A DNA stretch of 50,063 bases from Ignavibacteria bacterium (lineage in GTDB: Bacteria > Bacteroidota > Ignavibacteria > Tepidaquicellales > Tepidaquicellaceae), in NCBI GenBank assembly GCA_016929695.1, contig JAFGII010000072.1, forward strand, positions 1-50,063, read 5' to 3'. The notes under the pieces were generated by a model. The model was not told the DNA's origin. It saw only the letters and a list, made by a program, of their open reading frames with translations, and searched no databases. A program made the translations under genes and the position numbers. Below are positions 1-10,337 of this stretch, in pieces (positions within the stretch are counted from its first letter, which is position 1; every line of letters starts with the position of its first letter).

Positions 1-66
1 AAAAAAGAAAAGAAAAAAGAAGCAAAAAAGAAAAGAAAAAAAACTACTACTACGGTTACATTTTAA
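1..66 (+). CDS. C-terminal end of an unknown protein (partial)
   Basis: The first 22 codons of the window read in frame to a TAA at 64-66. They encode a lysine-rich stretch ending in four threonines and V-T-F. The start lies outside the window, so the family cannot be named; lysine-rich tails of this kind occur on many nucleic-acid-binding and membrane-anchored proteins. The frame is supported only by being open and by ending 145 nt upstream of secA. The region could also be non-coding A-rich DNA. Confidence 0.4.
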   Translation, partial: KKEKKKEAKKKRKKTTTTVTF

Positions 67-211
67 TATGAGTCAACTGGTATATTTTAAATACAGAAAC
101 AAAACTCTTATTATGGAAAAATTTTTATTTATTATTTAAAAATTAATAATAGTAATTTATTATTTGAAATTTTTGTTATAGAACTATAAAAGCATATAAT
201 ATTAATAACTT

Positions 212-3200
212 ATGAAAAGTTTATTCAGGAAAATATTTCCGTCCAAACATGATAAAGATGTGAATGAAGTATCTCCCATAGTCGATGAGATTAATTCATT
301 CTATGAAGAATACAAAAATCTTTCAGACGATGAACTCAGGAATAAAACACAGGAATTAAAAAACCGCGTAAGCAAAGCCATAGGTGAAATTGAACAGGAA
401 CTCGCCGCAAAGCTTGAAATGCTGAAATCCGATATAGCCACAGAGGACAGAGAAAAATTAAATGACGAAATCGAGGAACTCGAGGATAGTTTATACGAGG
501 AACTTGCGGAAGTAATGGATGAAATTCTGCCGGAAGCATTTGCCGTTGTAAAAGACACCTGCCGCAGGCTGGTCGGTAAGGAATGGACAGCTGCAGGAAC
601 AAAAATAAGATGGGATATGATTCCGTTCGATGTTCAGTTAATCGGAGGAATTGTACTTCATCAGGGAAAAATTGCGGAAATGGCAACCGGCGAAGGTAAA
701 ACTCTTGTCGCAACCTTACCGATGTTTTTAAATGCATTATCCGGGAAAGGCGTACATCTGGTTACTGTAAACGATTATCTCGCAAAAAGAGACAGTGAGT
801 GGATGGGTGAAATTTTTAAATTCCACAATTTATCTGTTGGCGTTATACTCAACGATATGGATTCCGATGAAAGAAAAAAGATGTATAGCTGTGATATTAC
901 TTACGGAACAAACAATGAATTCGGATTTGATTATCTCAGAGATAATATGGTAACGCAGCCCGAGCATCTTGTCCAGAGAAAACATTATTATGCAATTGTT
1001 GACGAGGTGGACTCGGTATTAATTGACGAAGCAAGGACACCGCTGATTATTTCCGGACCTGTTGATGCTCCGACACACAAATACGATGAACTGAATCTGA
1101 GAATAAAAAGTCTTGTTGAAGCACAGAAAAATCTTATAACAAGCATTACAGGAGAAGTGGAAAGAATTTTAGCCAAAGGTGAAGAAAATTTAACAAGAGA
1201 AGACTATGATAAAATCGGACTGAATCTGCTACGTGCAAACCACGGTTTACCGAAACACAAAAGATTACAGAAACTGCTTGCAAATCCCGACCTGAAAAAA
1301 TTGATGCAGGATACTGAAACATTTTTCAGCCGTGACAAAGGGAAAGAAATGCACGTGGTAGATGATGAATTATATTTCGTAATTGAAGAAAAAAGTCACA
1401 TTACGGATTTAACGGAAAAAGGACGTGAATTTCTTGCTCCCTCATCGAAGGAAAAGGATTTCTTTACATTACCGGATTTAGGGTCTGAAGTTGCTGTAAT
1501 AGAAAATGATTCATCCCTCTCCGAAAGCGAAAAAGAAAACAGGAAAGACGATATTTATAAAATATATTCAGAACGGAGCGATCGTCTGCATACAGTTCAG
1601 CAGTTACTAAAAGCATACGGATTATATGAAAAAGACGTAGAATATGTAATTCAGGACGGAAAGGTTATGATAGTTGATGAATTTACAGGACGGGTATTGC
1701 AGGGCAGAAGATATTCTGAAGGACTTCATCAGGCGATAGAGGCAAAAGAAGGGGTAAAAGTTGAGCGTGATTCCCAGACACTGGCGACGATTACACTTCA
1801 GAATTACTTCAGGCTGTACAAAAAACTTGCCGGGATGACGGGAACAGCCGAAACTGAAGCAACGGAGTTCTTCGATATTTATAAACTCGATGTTGTTGTC
1901 ATTCCTCCCAACGAAACTTGCGTAAGAGATGATATGGACGATTTCATATTCAAGACAAAAAGGGAAAAATATAACGCCGTAATAGATGATATCGAAGAAA
2001 AACGCAATATAAAAAGACCTGTACTCGTTGGTACGACTTCTGTAGAGGTTTCGGAAACCATAGCCAGGATGCTGAAACGGCGGGGCGTTACTCACGAAGT
2101 CTTAAATGCAAAACAGCATCAGCGCGAAGCACAAATAGTTGCTAATGCGGGATTGCCGGGTGCCATTACGATTGCTACAAATATGGCGGGAAGAGGAACT
2201 GATATTAAATTAGGTCCCGGTGTAGCGGATGCTGGCGGTCTTCATATTATCGGAACTGAACGGCACGAAGCACGAAGAATTGACAGACAGTTACGCGGCA
2301 GAGCCGGAAGGCAGGGCGACCCGGGTTCATCGAGATTTTATATTTCTACCGAAGATGATTTAATGAGACTATACGGCGGCGAGAGACTCGCAGGGCTTCT
2401 CCAGAAATACGGTCCGCAGGACGGCGAACCGATTCACCACAAATGGCTTACAAAATCCGTCGAAAGAGCACAGAGAAAAGTTGAAGAAAATAATTTTGCA
2501 ATAAGGAAAAGGCTGCTTGAATATGATAACGTAATGAATCAGCAGAGAGAGGTCATATATGCAAAAAGGCGGCGAGCATTAATGGGAGAAAGGCTGAAAG
2601 ACGAGATTATAGAATACATAGAAAAAACAGCAGAGCAGTTAGTTATTGAACATTTTCAGGAAATGAACTATGAAGGATTAATCCGCGAAGCTCAATCAAA
2701 ATTTCTAATTAAATTAGATATTAACAAGAAAAAATTTCAGGAACTCGGAGAAGCCGGGCTGAAGAGTTTAATTAAAAATGAAGCAAAAGAATTCTATAAG
2801 AGGAAAGAAGAAAGATACGGTTCCGATTTGATGGCTCAATTGGAAAGATTTGCCATGCTGAGCGTAATTGACGAAAAATGGAAAGAACATCTGCGAGAAA
2901 TGGATGACCTTAAAGAAGGTATTAATTTCAGGGCTTACGGTCAGAAAGACCCTCTGATTGAATACAAAATTGACGGATTCAGACTGTTTGAAGAAATGCT
3001 TGATTCTATAGGTTCAGAGGTCCTGAATATAGTATTTAAATTCACGACACAAACACCCGAAGAACAGAAAATGAAAGAACCTCGTCGTACAACTGTTCCT
3101 GCAAATCTAAGGACCGTACACGCTTCATCTAATGGTATGGGATATGCACAGGATTTAACACCCGTAGAAAATGAAGCTGCAAGGTCGGGTAAAAAACAAC

Positions 3201-3292
3201 CCGTGAAAGTAGCACCTAAAGTAGGCAGGAATGATCCCTGCCCGTGCGGAAGCGGAAAAAAATATAAAAACTGCCACGGAAAAATGAATTAA
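212..3292 (+). CDS. secA: Preprotein translocase ATPase SecA
   Basis: SecA is the ATP-driven motor that pushes unfolded preproteins through SecYEG. The 1026-residue product has the Walker A motif MATGEGKT at about 157-164, the DEVD box near 264-267 followed by the S/T-rich [11 protein letters not shown] region, the second helicase domain with [12 protein letters not shown], and a C-terminal zinc-binding SEC-C motif ([14 protein letters not shown]) that normally contacts SecB or ribosomes. It is longer than E. coli SecA (901 residues). The extra length is an acidic, coiled-coil-like insertion near residues 50-100 and an enlarged preprotein-binding region (about 300-440), as is usual in Bacteroidota and relatives. 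The ATG at 212 is followed by a normal SecA N-terminus. The stop codon shares its last base with the start of the next gene. Confidence 0.98.
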   Translation: MKSLFRKIFPSKHDKDVNEVSPIVDEINSFYEEYKNLSDDELRNKTQELKNRVSKAIGEIEQELAAKLEMLKSDIATEDREKLNDEIEELEDSLYEELAEVMDEILPEAFAVVKDTCRRLVGKEWTAAGTKIRWDMIPFDVQLIGGIVLHQGKIAEMATGEGKTLVATLPMFLNALSGKGVHLVTVNDYLAKRDSEWMGEIFKFHNLSVGVILNDMDSDERKKMYSCDITYGTNNEFGFDYLRDNMVTQPEHLVQRKHYYAIVDEVDSVLIDEARTPLIISGPVDAPTHKYDELNLRIKSLVEAQKNLITSITGEVERILAKGEENLTREDYDKIGLNLLRANHGLPKHKRLQKLLANPDLKKLMQDTETFFSRDKGKEMHVVDDELYFVIEEKSHITDLTEKGREFLAPSSKEKDFFTLPDLGSEVAVIENDSSLSESEKENRKDDIYKIYSERSDRLHTVQQLLKAYGLYEKDVEYVIQDGKVMIVDEFTGRVLQGRRYSEGLHQAIEAKEGVKVERDSQTLATITLQNYFRLYKKLAGMTGTAETEATEFFDIYKLDVVVIPPNETCVRDDMDDFIFKTKREKYNAVIDDIEEKRNIKRPVLVGTTSVEVSETIARMLKRRGVTHEVLNAKQHQREAQIVANAGLPGAITIATNMAGRGTDIKLGPGVADAGGLHIIGTERHEARRIDRQLRGRAGRQGDPGSSRFYISTEDDLMRLYGGERLAGLLQKYGPQDGEPIHHKWLTKSVERAQRKVEENNFAIRKRLLEYDNVMNQQREVIYAKRRRALMGERLKDEIIEYIEKTAEQLVIEHFQEMNYEGLIREAQSKFLIKLDINKKKFQELGEAGLKSLIKNEAKEFYKRKEERYGSDLMAQLERFAMLSVIDEKWKEHLREMDDLKEGINFRAYGQKDPLIEYKIDGFRLFEEMLDSIGSEVLNIVFKFTTQTPEEQKMKEPRRTTVPANLRTVHASSNGMGYAQDLTPVENEAARSGKKQPVKVAPKVGRNDPCPCGSGKKYKNCHGKMN

Positions 3293-3702
3293 TGGACATA
3301 TCGAAAAATATTAATCTCAAGGAAATTCAAATGGAAACTGGGAAAGAATTTTTCTTCCCGGTTTTCTTGAATATTATAATTGAATACTTTCAATCATGCG
3401 GGGATAAAAAATATACTTTCAGTGAATTTGTTTTCGACTCGAAATATTTACTTTCGCTTATAAAATTATTTTCACAGCCGGTTTCTGATGCTTCGCTTGA
3501 GAAATCTCAGTCAGAATATTTTAGAATGCTGGAGAAGTTCCTAGGGATTCTTGAGTCTGTCAGGAAGAATCTCGGTGAGAAAGAAAGAATATTATTCGAT
3601 GCTTCGTTTTCACCGTCAGGCGGGAATTCTTATGAAAATATTGTTTTACTGCTATCGGATTTGACTGCGATAAAAGATTATAAACTGATGAAAAAATCCT
3701 GA
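3292..3702 (+). CDS. Hypothetical protein translationally coupled to secA
   Basis: I do not recognise this 136-residue protein. It starts on the last base of the secA stop codon (TAATG), so it is very likely co-translated with secA. It has no signal peptide or membrane segment, looks mostly alpha-helical, and has one cysteine. The middle (about residues 60-100) is charged and amphipathic. The tight coupling and codon use like its neighbours argue for a real gene. Its location suggests, but does not show, a link to secretion. Confidence 0.75.
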   Translation: MDISKNINLKEIQMETGKEFFFPVFLNIIIEYFQSCGDKKYTFSEFVFDSKYLLSLIKLFSQPVSDASLEKSQSEYFRMLEKFLGILESVRKNLGEKERILFDASFSPSGGNSYENIVLLLSDLTAIKDYKLMKKS

Positions 3703-3720
3703 CGTTTATTTTATAACTAT

Positions 3721-3747
3721 CTTTGCGTACTTAGCGGCTTGGTGGTT
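3721..3747. repeat. Degenerate 9-bp periodic intergenic element
   Basis: Three consecutive 9-mers, CTTTGCGTA / CTTAGCGGC / TTGGTGGTT, follow a CTTnGCGGn-like pattern. On the minus strand this reads AACCACCAA-GCCGCTAAG-TACGCAAAG. The tract is far richer in G+C than the flanking DNA and lies in the 67-bp gap between two converging genes. From memory, similar short periodic tracts recur between genes of many environmental bacteria. No function is known to me. Confidence 0.45.
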
Positions 3748-3769
3748 ATGATTTTTTGCAGAATAAAAA

Positions 3770-6700
3770 TCAGTTCTTTGATTTCATAAGGTTGTGAATT
3801 TTTTCCGCCTGCATCATAAATATTTCAATTTTGGATTGTGTTATTTGCGGATAAGGATTACCGTCTGTTTCCACATATAAAAACGGCAGGTATGAAAGGT
3901 CTTCGGGATAGCCGTTTCTTTTCAGTTTCCCGAATTTATACTTCCCTTCAAGAGTCATTTCTTTATTCAGTAAAGCATCAGAGACACGGCTCGGAATGCA
4001 GTTGAAAGGTCCTATAGAAATTACGCCGCAGGAATCATCAAGAATTTCCCGCAATGCCAGACCTGTAGTCAGCACTGTTTCCCCTATTAATTTTTCCGAA
4101 ATTAGATTCTTAGCGTAATCAATAGTTTTGTCAATTTCAATCATTTCATATTTAATCAGACCGGTTTCTGCGAATATTTTCTTGATTCTGTGTTCGTATA
4201 TTCTCTGATATTTATCTTTAATAATATATTTAAACCACTCTTTTTTCGATATTCCGTTAATAATACGTTTCCTCAATAAATAATTACTGTAATAAACATA
4301 TTCGGAAATCGGTGCTGTCTTAATAACAAAATCTTTATCCACGAGCATTTTAACAAGGTCTCCTCTTGAATATTCCTCTCGTCTGACATATATTTCTCCT
4401 ATAAGAGAAACAAATTTCGCATCATTAATAGACTTCTTTAATTTTATCTGCTTCAGTATATCTGCGGATTTTCTCAGCTGCTCGAATATTTTTTTATTAT
4501 CACCCGATTTTATAGAATCCAGAATTAACGACCATTCATCTTCAAGCAATTTTAAAGAATTCTCTTTATCAATTGCCAGAGAAATAATAGCACTCTCAAT
4601 ATCATGGATTACATCAGAAATAATTATTGCAATCCAGCCTTTCAAGAAGAAATCATTACCGAAATCGGAAAATGCTTCTTCGTCATTCATAGTCAGGACT
4701 CCGACATTTCTGAATCCCAAACTTTTAATAATATCTTTCAGCGCAATAAAATACTGTCCCTGCCTACAGGGACCATAGCCGTGCGGCATAAAGAACAATG
4801 TAATTTTATCCGGATTTCCGTTGGATTTAATACTTTCAAGCAACGAACCTGTGGTCAGAAGAAACGGCAGACATTCCTTGCAGGTTGTAACTCCCCTTCC
4901 CTGCTGTAAAGTACTGAATGTCGGAACGGGAAGTGCTCTCGATTTTACTTTAAACGAATTAAATACAGCCGCAAATGCCATTGAACTGAAACGTCCCATC
5001 GAAGGTACGAGAACTTCGATTTTATCTGAGAAAATTGAATGTTTAATTCCATCAGCAGTAATAACTTTCAAGTCACCTGATTCATTAACAACTTTTGCTA
5101 TCTCAGGCAGTGAATCAGATTCAGCTTTGTTATTTCCGCCTTTATTTATTTCGATATAATTTTTAATTATGTCAAGTGCCGCATCTATTCTTGTATCAAC
5201 TCCGACATCTGCAGAATGACTGTCAAGTTCAAGAGTAAGCGAAGGTTTCCTTCCCATAATTCTTCTGAAATATGGAATTATAAATGAATCCGGCCCGCAG
5301 GAATAATTCGTGATGAAAGTTCCAAACAACTGTGGATGCTCTTTCACGTACCTTGCACCTTTTAAAATCTGGTCTCCCGTAAACCAGTACATATTTTCAT
5401 ATGATGAAAATCCCTCAATCGGCAGAAAATCGTGCGGAACAATAACAATATTTTTAGAGGCAAATTTATGCGGTATGTTAAGATTGGCTTCATTAGCGAA
5501 AGCGTTATAAGACCTTCCGAACAAAATCACAGCAAATTTTGACTTATCCTCCTCGATTTCTTTTATTGCCTGCTTTCCGATTTGCAGGAATTCATTCAGC
5601 ATTTCCTTATAAAAATTATAAGCATCGTCAAATGCTTTACCTGATGATTTTTCCGGACAGTGCAGTTCCTTTCCCATATTTACAAATGCTTCCCTTACGG
5701 ATTCAATTCCTTCTCCGAAATCAATTATGGGAGATAAAATATATGGTAACTTTTCCTCTTTAAAAGTTGACCTTAAATAATAATTCTCTGCTTGAACAAA
5801 CACACAAACACGGCTGTATTTCTGTCCCGAGCCGGTATTCATCTGGGAAATATGCGGAAGGAATATATAATCCAAATCCTTCTTTATTAAATCCTGAAAC
5901 AAACCGTGTGATATTTCAGCGGGATAGCAATATGCCGTTCTAATCTTATCTGCACCGTTTTTGTCAACATTTTCAGATAGAATTAACTTGAATCCAAGTT
6001 GCGTAAAATATCTGTAATAAAGAGGATATAGCGTATTTGTTAAAAAACTTTTTGATATGCCGATTGTACCTCTCGGATTGTCAATTTTCACTTCAGGGGC
6101 ATACTTTTTGTAAACTAAATCCTGTCTTATTTTAACGTAATTGTTATTTTCCGGATTAACTGAAATTTTTAGTCTTTGATTATAATATTTACTGCAGGCA
6201 CCTCCGAACGGATATTTTTTCCCTTCAATTTCAATAACAGAAATAGAACATTTTCGGTCGCATTTCTCTTTACCGCCCCTGCAAATAAAATTTTTGCCGT
6301 AATTTATATGTCTTTTGATTAAATCATTCAAATCGAATGATTGTTTTTCAATAAGATTTAGATTTAAGCGGTTTTTTATTTCAAGCGCTACACCGAACGC
6401 ACCCATCAGACCGGGTTCCGGTGGAACGATAATATCTTTCTGAATAAGATTTGCCATTGCATAAGGAACAGCAGTATTATAGCATACTCCTCCCTGCATA
6501 AACACCTTTTTCCCGACCTGTCTGTTTCCTTTAACACGGTTAACGTAATTCATACAAATGGAATAAACCAGACCTGCAACGATATCTTCTTTAGGTAATC
6601 CTTCGTGAGAAGCACTTTTAATATCACTTGAAATAAATGCTGAGCACTGGTCATTAAAATTTATAGGTCTTTTTGCCTGAAATGCAATATCAGAGATATC

Positions 6701-8044
6701 TTTATAATATATATTCAGTGATTCCTTCGCCGCTTCTTCAAGAAAAGAACCTGTACCGGCGGAACAGGCTTCATTCATAGCATAATCAGATGCAACTTTA
6801 TTTGTTAAGAAAGTATATTTCGCATCCTGACCTCCGATTTCGAAGATTGTATCTACTTCTTCGTCAAAATATGCCGCAGCAACTGCGTGTGCAATTATTT
6901 CATTTATCACACCCTTTGTCAGCGCGTGAAGAGCTGCTATGTGCCTGCCGGAACCAGTCGTACCGAGACCTACGATATTTATTTTGTAGTTTATCTGTGA
7001 AAGGATTGATTTATAGCATTCGACTGATGCCGCAACGGGATTGCCGTTTGTACGAAGATAATCAGATGCAAGTATTGCATTATCGTATGTTCTTAAAAGT
7101 ACTGCCTTTGTCGTTGTTGACCCAACATCAAGTCCCAAAATACATTCGTCATTCTCCCTCGCTTTTTCCCTTTTAATATGTCTGAACAGTACTTTACCGG
7201 AATTTTTATCGAGTTTCGGCAAAAAAGAAAAATTATGTGATAAATCTTTAAAAATATTATTTCCGTCGAAAGAATAAAATTCATTATACGCTTTCAGACC
7301 TGCACCGAGTGCTTCAAAATATGTTGCCTCTTTGGGGATATGAATTTCGGGATATTCATTCCTTAAAAACTCCATCACCCCCGAATTTCTTGAAACACCA
7401 CCGATGACAATTATTTTATCTGAGTCCTGTTTTGAGAGTAATTCTAACGTTTTATCGGCAATCATTTTCGAAAGTCCTGATACAACCTGTTCTTTGGGAA
7501 TACCTTTATTCAGCGCGTGAGTGCAGTCGCTTTTACAAAAGACACTGCATCTTCCCGATACTTTGTAAATATTTTTCGTTGAAGATAATTTAACCGCTTC
7601 TTCAACATTCAGATTCATCCTTCCTATTTGTTGTAAAAAAAACTCCCCTGTGCCTGAAGCACATTTATTGCCCGTAAATACGGTTTTAACGCTTCCTTTT
7701 TTATCGAGCGAATATATAATAAAATTTTCACCTCCGAGACTCGCTATAGTATCATATTTCCCGTTTAGTCCCAGATGTTTAAATGCCGTTTCAATTGCAT
7801 CAGGTTCCGGAACAGAAGAACCTTTAATTAAATCTTTAAATTTTCTCCCTGTAAATAAAACAGATATACCGCCGGTATTGTGATTCTGAAAATAATCATT
7901 CAAGACTTTTTTAGGATTACCGTGATGGGATACAGACTCCACTCCGATAATTTTGATTTCCGAATTTTCTTTCCGGGTATGAACAAACGTTAATGTTGAT
8001 GCTCCCGCACAAACACCGATTGTTTCGTTTATCTCTGTCATCAA
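3770..8044 (-). CDS. Fused 2-hydroxyacyl-CoA dehydratase activase / dehydratase-like protein
   Basis: This 1424-residue fusion belongs to the BadF/BadG/BcrA/BcrD-HgdC group. Residues about 5-255 form one ASKHA ATPase domain with NKCASGTGEF (Cys128) and GRCSVFCKSDC (Cys166), the spacing expected for the two bridging [4Fe-4S] ligands of HgdC-type activases. Residues about 301-555 form a second ASKHA domain (LGLDVGSTTTKAV, NEACSAGTGSF with Cys427, DQCSAF with Cys467). A cysteine cluster near 588-599 leads into a DUF2229-like region. The last 500 residues resemble the HgdB/HgdA dehydratase subunits (CGPDSF, TTCKECLPF, GPFNCIPSR). Classical activases pass an ATP-energised electron to 2-hydroxyacyl-CoA dehydratases, but the substrate of these giant fusions is not established. 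The start is 5 bp after the hpnE stop, so it is probably the last gene of the squalene operon. Confidence 0.9.
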   Translation of the reverse strand: MMTEINETIGVCAGASTLTFVHTRKENSEIKIIGVESVSHHGNPKKVLNDYFQNHNTGGISVLFTGRKFKDLIKGSSVPEPDAIETAFKHLGLNGKYDTIASLGGENFIIYSLDKKGSVKTVFTGNKCASGTGEFFLQQIGRMNLNVEEAVKLSSTKNIYKVSGRCSVFCKSDCTHALNKGIPKEQVVSGLSKMIADKTLELLSKQDSDKIIVIGGVSRNSGVMEFLRNEYPEIHIPKEATYFEALGAGLKAYNEFYSFDGNNIFKDLSHNFSFLPKLDKNSGKVLFRHIKREKARENDECILGLDVGSTTTKAVLLRTYDNAILASDYLRTNGNPVAASVECYKSILSQINYKINIVGLGTTGSGRHIAALHALTKGVINEIIAHAVAAAYFDEEVDTIFEIGGQDAKYTFLTNKVASDYAMNEACSAGTGSFLEEAAKESLNIYYKDISDIAFQAKRPINFNDQCSAFISSDIKSASHEGLPKEDIVAGLVYSICMNYVNRVKGNRQVGKKVFMQGGVCYNTAVPYAMANLIQKDIIVPPEPGLMGAFGVALEIKNRLNLNLIEKQSFDLNDLIKRHINYGKNFICRGGKEKCDRKCSISVIEIEGKKYPFGGACSKYYNQRLKISVNPENNNYVKIRQDLVYKKYAPEVKIDNPRGTIGISKSFLTNTLYPLYYRYFTQLGFKLILSENVDKNGADKIRTAYCYPAEISHGLFQDLIKKDLDYIFLPHISQMNTGSGQKYSRVCVFVQAENYYLRSTFKEEKLPYILSPIIDFGEGIESVREAFVNMGKELHCPEKSSGKAFDDAYNFYKEMLNEFLQIGKQAIKEIEEDKSKFAVILFGRSYNAFANEANLNIPHKFASKNIVIVPHDFLPIEGFSSYENMYWFTGDQILKGARYVKEHPQLFGTFITNYSCGPDSFIIPYFRRIMGRKPSLTLELDSHSADVGVDTRIDAALDIIKNYIEINKGGNNKAESDSLPEIAKVVNESGDLKVITADGIKHSIFSDKIEVLVPSMGRFSSMAFAAVFNSFKVKSRALPVPTFSTLQQGRGVTTCKECLPFLLTTGSLLESIKSNGNPDKITLFFMPHGYGPCRQGQYFIALKDIIKSLGFRNVGVLTMNDEEAFSDFGNDFFLKGWIAIIISDVIHDIESAIISLAIDKENSLKLLEDEWSLILDSIKSGDNKKIFEQLRKSADILKQIKLKKSINDAKFVSLIGEIYVRREEYSRGDLVKMLVDKDFVIKTAPISEYVYYSNYLLRKRIINGISKKEWFKYIIKDKYQRIYEHRIKKIFAETGLIKYEMIEIDKTIDYAKNLISEKLIGETVLTTGLALREILDDSCGVISIGPFNCIPSRVSDALLNKEMTLEGKYKFGKLKRNGYPEDLSYLPFLYVETDGNPYPQITQSKIEIFMMQAEKIHNLMKSKN

Positions 8045-8049
8045 ATATT

Positions 8050-9381
8050 TTATTTACAAAAATTTATTATTTTATCCGTGCATATTTTTGCGCTTAATGC
8101 CGCACTTTCCAGCGTTGAAGGTAAATACGTTTTTGTCCAGTCACCTGCAATAAACATATTACTCGATAATTTACCGTTAAATTTTCTTAAATCAATACTT
8201 CCGCTGTCTTGTATATATGTTGCTCTCTTTTCTTTTATAACAATATAATCCGCAATATCATTTCTGTCCAAACTTTTAATATATAATTTTAAATTGTTTA
8301 AAACTATATCAAATAACGTATTTTTCTCTATATCAATTAATGCAGAATTTTTATAACTGATTTCACTTGCTCCGCTTATTGAGATGTTTATATGCTTATC
8401 CGAATTTACAAACAGCCATTGGAGCAACGAATTATGGAATCCTAGCATTTCCTTCCGATATTCCATCAACACGGATGGAACTTTTTCTTTAAGAAACAAA
8501 TGAAAATTAATAATTGATGATGTCTTTAAATTCTGCAGCATCGAAAAATGTTTTTTACAGATATTCTCTGAAAATACATTTTTGTATGCGTAAAACGGAA
8601 TAGCAAGAATGAAATAATCTGCATAAACAATATTTGAATCCTCTGTTACAATATCTGTTATATTGCCTTCTGAAAAATTTATTCTTTTAACAGAGCAGTT
8701 TTTCTTTATCAAAACACTATGCCTCTGCAGAAATGATTCAGTATTTTTGATAAATGCATTATAAGAGTCGGTTTTGGGATATCCGAGGAGATAATTCCCT
8801 TTGCTATCAAATCCTCTCTTCAATACTTCAGTAAATATTCCGGTACCGACATTTTCGAGCCTTGTATTAAAAATTGAAATGGAAACCGGTTTCCAGAATA
8901 AATTAATGGTGTTTTCGGAAAAACCGAGTTCTTTAATAAATTCTGAAGCGGGAAACTTATTTATTCTTAAATTTTCATTTTTAATTTTTTTCAACAGTCT
9001 GTAGAAAGGAATTAAATCACTCTTTGAGAAAATATCACTTCTTAAAAATGAAAACAGGAAACCAAAAGGATTTGAGGAAAGATAAATTTTATCCGTTTTA
9101 TTTTTCTCATTGAGAAACGATACGTTGAATTTTTTCTGAAATGTGAAATTATCCGCTGAACCCGTGAGTTCAAGAAATTTTCTGAAATTATGATACCAAC
9201 CTGCAATTAAATGCTTTCCGTTATCAATAAAACAGCCATTTTTTTCATTAAAAAAACTATAACATCTTCCGCCAAGTTTTGGAGCAGATTCAAATAAAAT
9301 AATTTCAAATCCCTTATCTGCAAGAAACGTTGCCGACGCAAGCCCTGCCACACCTCCTCCGATAATTATAATTCTTTTCAT
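8050..9381 (-). CDS. hpnE: Squalene-associated FAD-dependent desaturase HpnE
   Basis: This 443-residue flavoprotein of the phytoene desaturase/amine oxidase family has an N-terminal dinucleotide-binding loop (G8-G-G10-V-A-G13), the glutamate near residue 32 that holds the ribose, and the following LGGRC motif. The C-terminal FIAGDWT segment closes the FAD site. In the three-gene HpnCDE pathway, HpnE reduces hydroxysqualene to squalene. It follows hpnD by 62 bp and directly precedes the dehydratase-like fusion. The assignment rests on the family motifs and on the hpnC-hpnD-hpnE order. Confidence 0.93.
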   Translation of the reverse strand: MKRIIIIGGGVAGLASATFLADKGFEIILFESAPKLGGRCYSFFNEKNGCFIDNGKHLIAGWYHNFRKFLELTGSADNFTFQKKFNVSFLNEKNKTDKIYLSSNPFGFLFSFLRSDIFSKSDLIPFYRLLKKIKNENLRINKFPASEFIKELGFSENTINLFWKPVSISIFNTRLENVGTGIFTEVLKRGFDSKGNYLLGYPKTDSYNAFIKNTESFLQRHSVLIKKNCSVKRINFSEGNITDIVTEDSNIVYADYFILAIPFYAYKNVFSENICKKHFSMLQNLKTSSIINFHLFLKEKVPSVLMEYRKEMLGFHNSLLQWLFVNSDKHINISISGASEISYKNSALIDIEKNTLFDIVLNNLKLYIKSLDRNDIADYIVIKEKRATYIQDSGSIDLRKFNGKLSSNMFIAGDWTKTYLPSTLESAALSAKICTDKIINFCK

Positions 9382-9443
9382 ATTAAGTTAAAATATTTTC
9401 CATTAACACGGTTAACCTAACATTTAATATTTGTCATTTAAAA

Positions 9444-10337
9444 TTAGTCTGTACATTCAGCAGGAATGATGCGGTTATCCTTGATATTATACAGGATTTT
9501 ATATTTCAGAAATACTCCGTATGCTATAACAAACTTCCTGAATTTTGAAACTCTTACTTTCGTTTTATAGACATTGTAATCCAGTCGTTCGATTTTTTTC
9601 AGCAGTGAAAAATAAATGTGCTGCATAATTCTTGCGGAGAACATCAAACCTTTATCTTCCTTAGTCAAATATTTATTTGCAAGTTCATAGTACTCCTTCG
9701 CCCGGCTGCATTCAAAATCCATTAATTTAACAAACCTACCGTCATACACGTTACGGATAAAATCATTTTTTTCGTAACCAAATTTCAACATATCCTCTTC
9801 GGGAATGTAAATTCTGTTTTTCAATATATCACGTTTCACGTCGCGCATTATATTCGTCAACTGCAAAGCAATCCCGAGATTTTCAGCAAACAGTTTTGTT
9901 TTATCGTTTTTATAACCGAATATTTCTATGCTAATCAGTCCTACAGTCGAAGCGACTTTGTAGCAATAATCTTTCAGTTCAGCAAAGTTAAAATACTTTG
10001 ATTTAACGATATCCATCTCCATACCGTCGAGGAGTAGTTCAAAAGGTTCTTCCGGAATATTAAACTTTGTGATTGTCTTATGAAGATTTTCAAACAAATC
10101 AGAAGTATATTCACCTTTAAGGGATTTTCTGAATTCATCCCGCCATTTGTTCAGAAGTATCAACTTCTCTTCTACGGGTTTTTCATCATCTACTATATCG
10201 TCAGATTTTCTGCAGAAAGCATAAACGGTTGTAATTGCATCAATTTTTTCCGCAGGAAGAAAAAAATATGAATATAAAAAATTACTTTTCTTTGTTACAG
10301 GTTTAAAATCGCTTATATTTTCGTCAATATTAGTCAA
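9444..10337 (-). CDS. hpnD: Presqualene diphosphate synthase HpnD
   Basis: A trans-isoprenyl diphosphate synthase-like protein of 297 residues with the first aspartate-rich motif DDIVDD (46-51) and the second, NIMRDVKRD, near 160, followed by RIYIPEED. In the HpnCDE route, HpnD condenses two farnesyl diphosphates to presqualene diphosphate. The gene overlaps the end of hpnC by 8 bp, indicating coupled translation. HpnD and HpnC are homologous. I assign this copy as HpnD because of the C42-R-K-S-D-D-I-V-D-D motif, its length and its position just before hpnE. Confidence 0.92.
   Translation of the reverse strand: MTNIDENISDFKPVTKKSNFLYSYFFLPAEKIDAITTVYAFCRKSDDIVDDEKPVEEKLILLNKWRDEFRKSLKGEYTSDLFENLHKTITKFNIPEEPFELLLDGMEMDIVKSKYFNFAELKDYCYKVASTVGLISIEIFGYKNDKTKLFAENLGIALQLTNIMRDVKRDILKNRIYIPEEDMLKFGYEKNDFIRNVYDGRFVKLMDFECSRAKEYYELANKYLTKEDKGLMFSARIMQHIYFSLLKKIERLDYNVYKTKVRVSKFRKFVIAYGVFLKYKILYNIKDNRIIPAECTD

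Noticed and set aside
1622-2095. Long antisense reading frame inside secA
   Set aside because: Antisense of a conserved gene, with no family resemblance and no separate start signals; a by-product of secA codon use.
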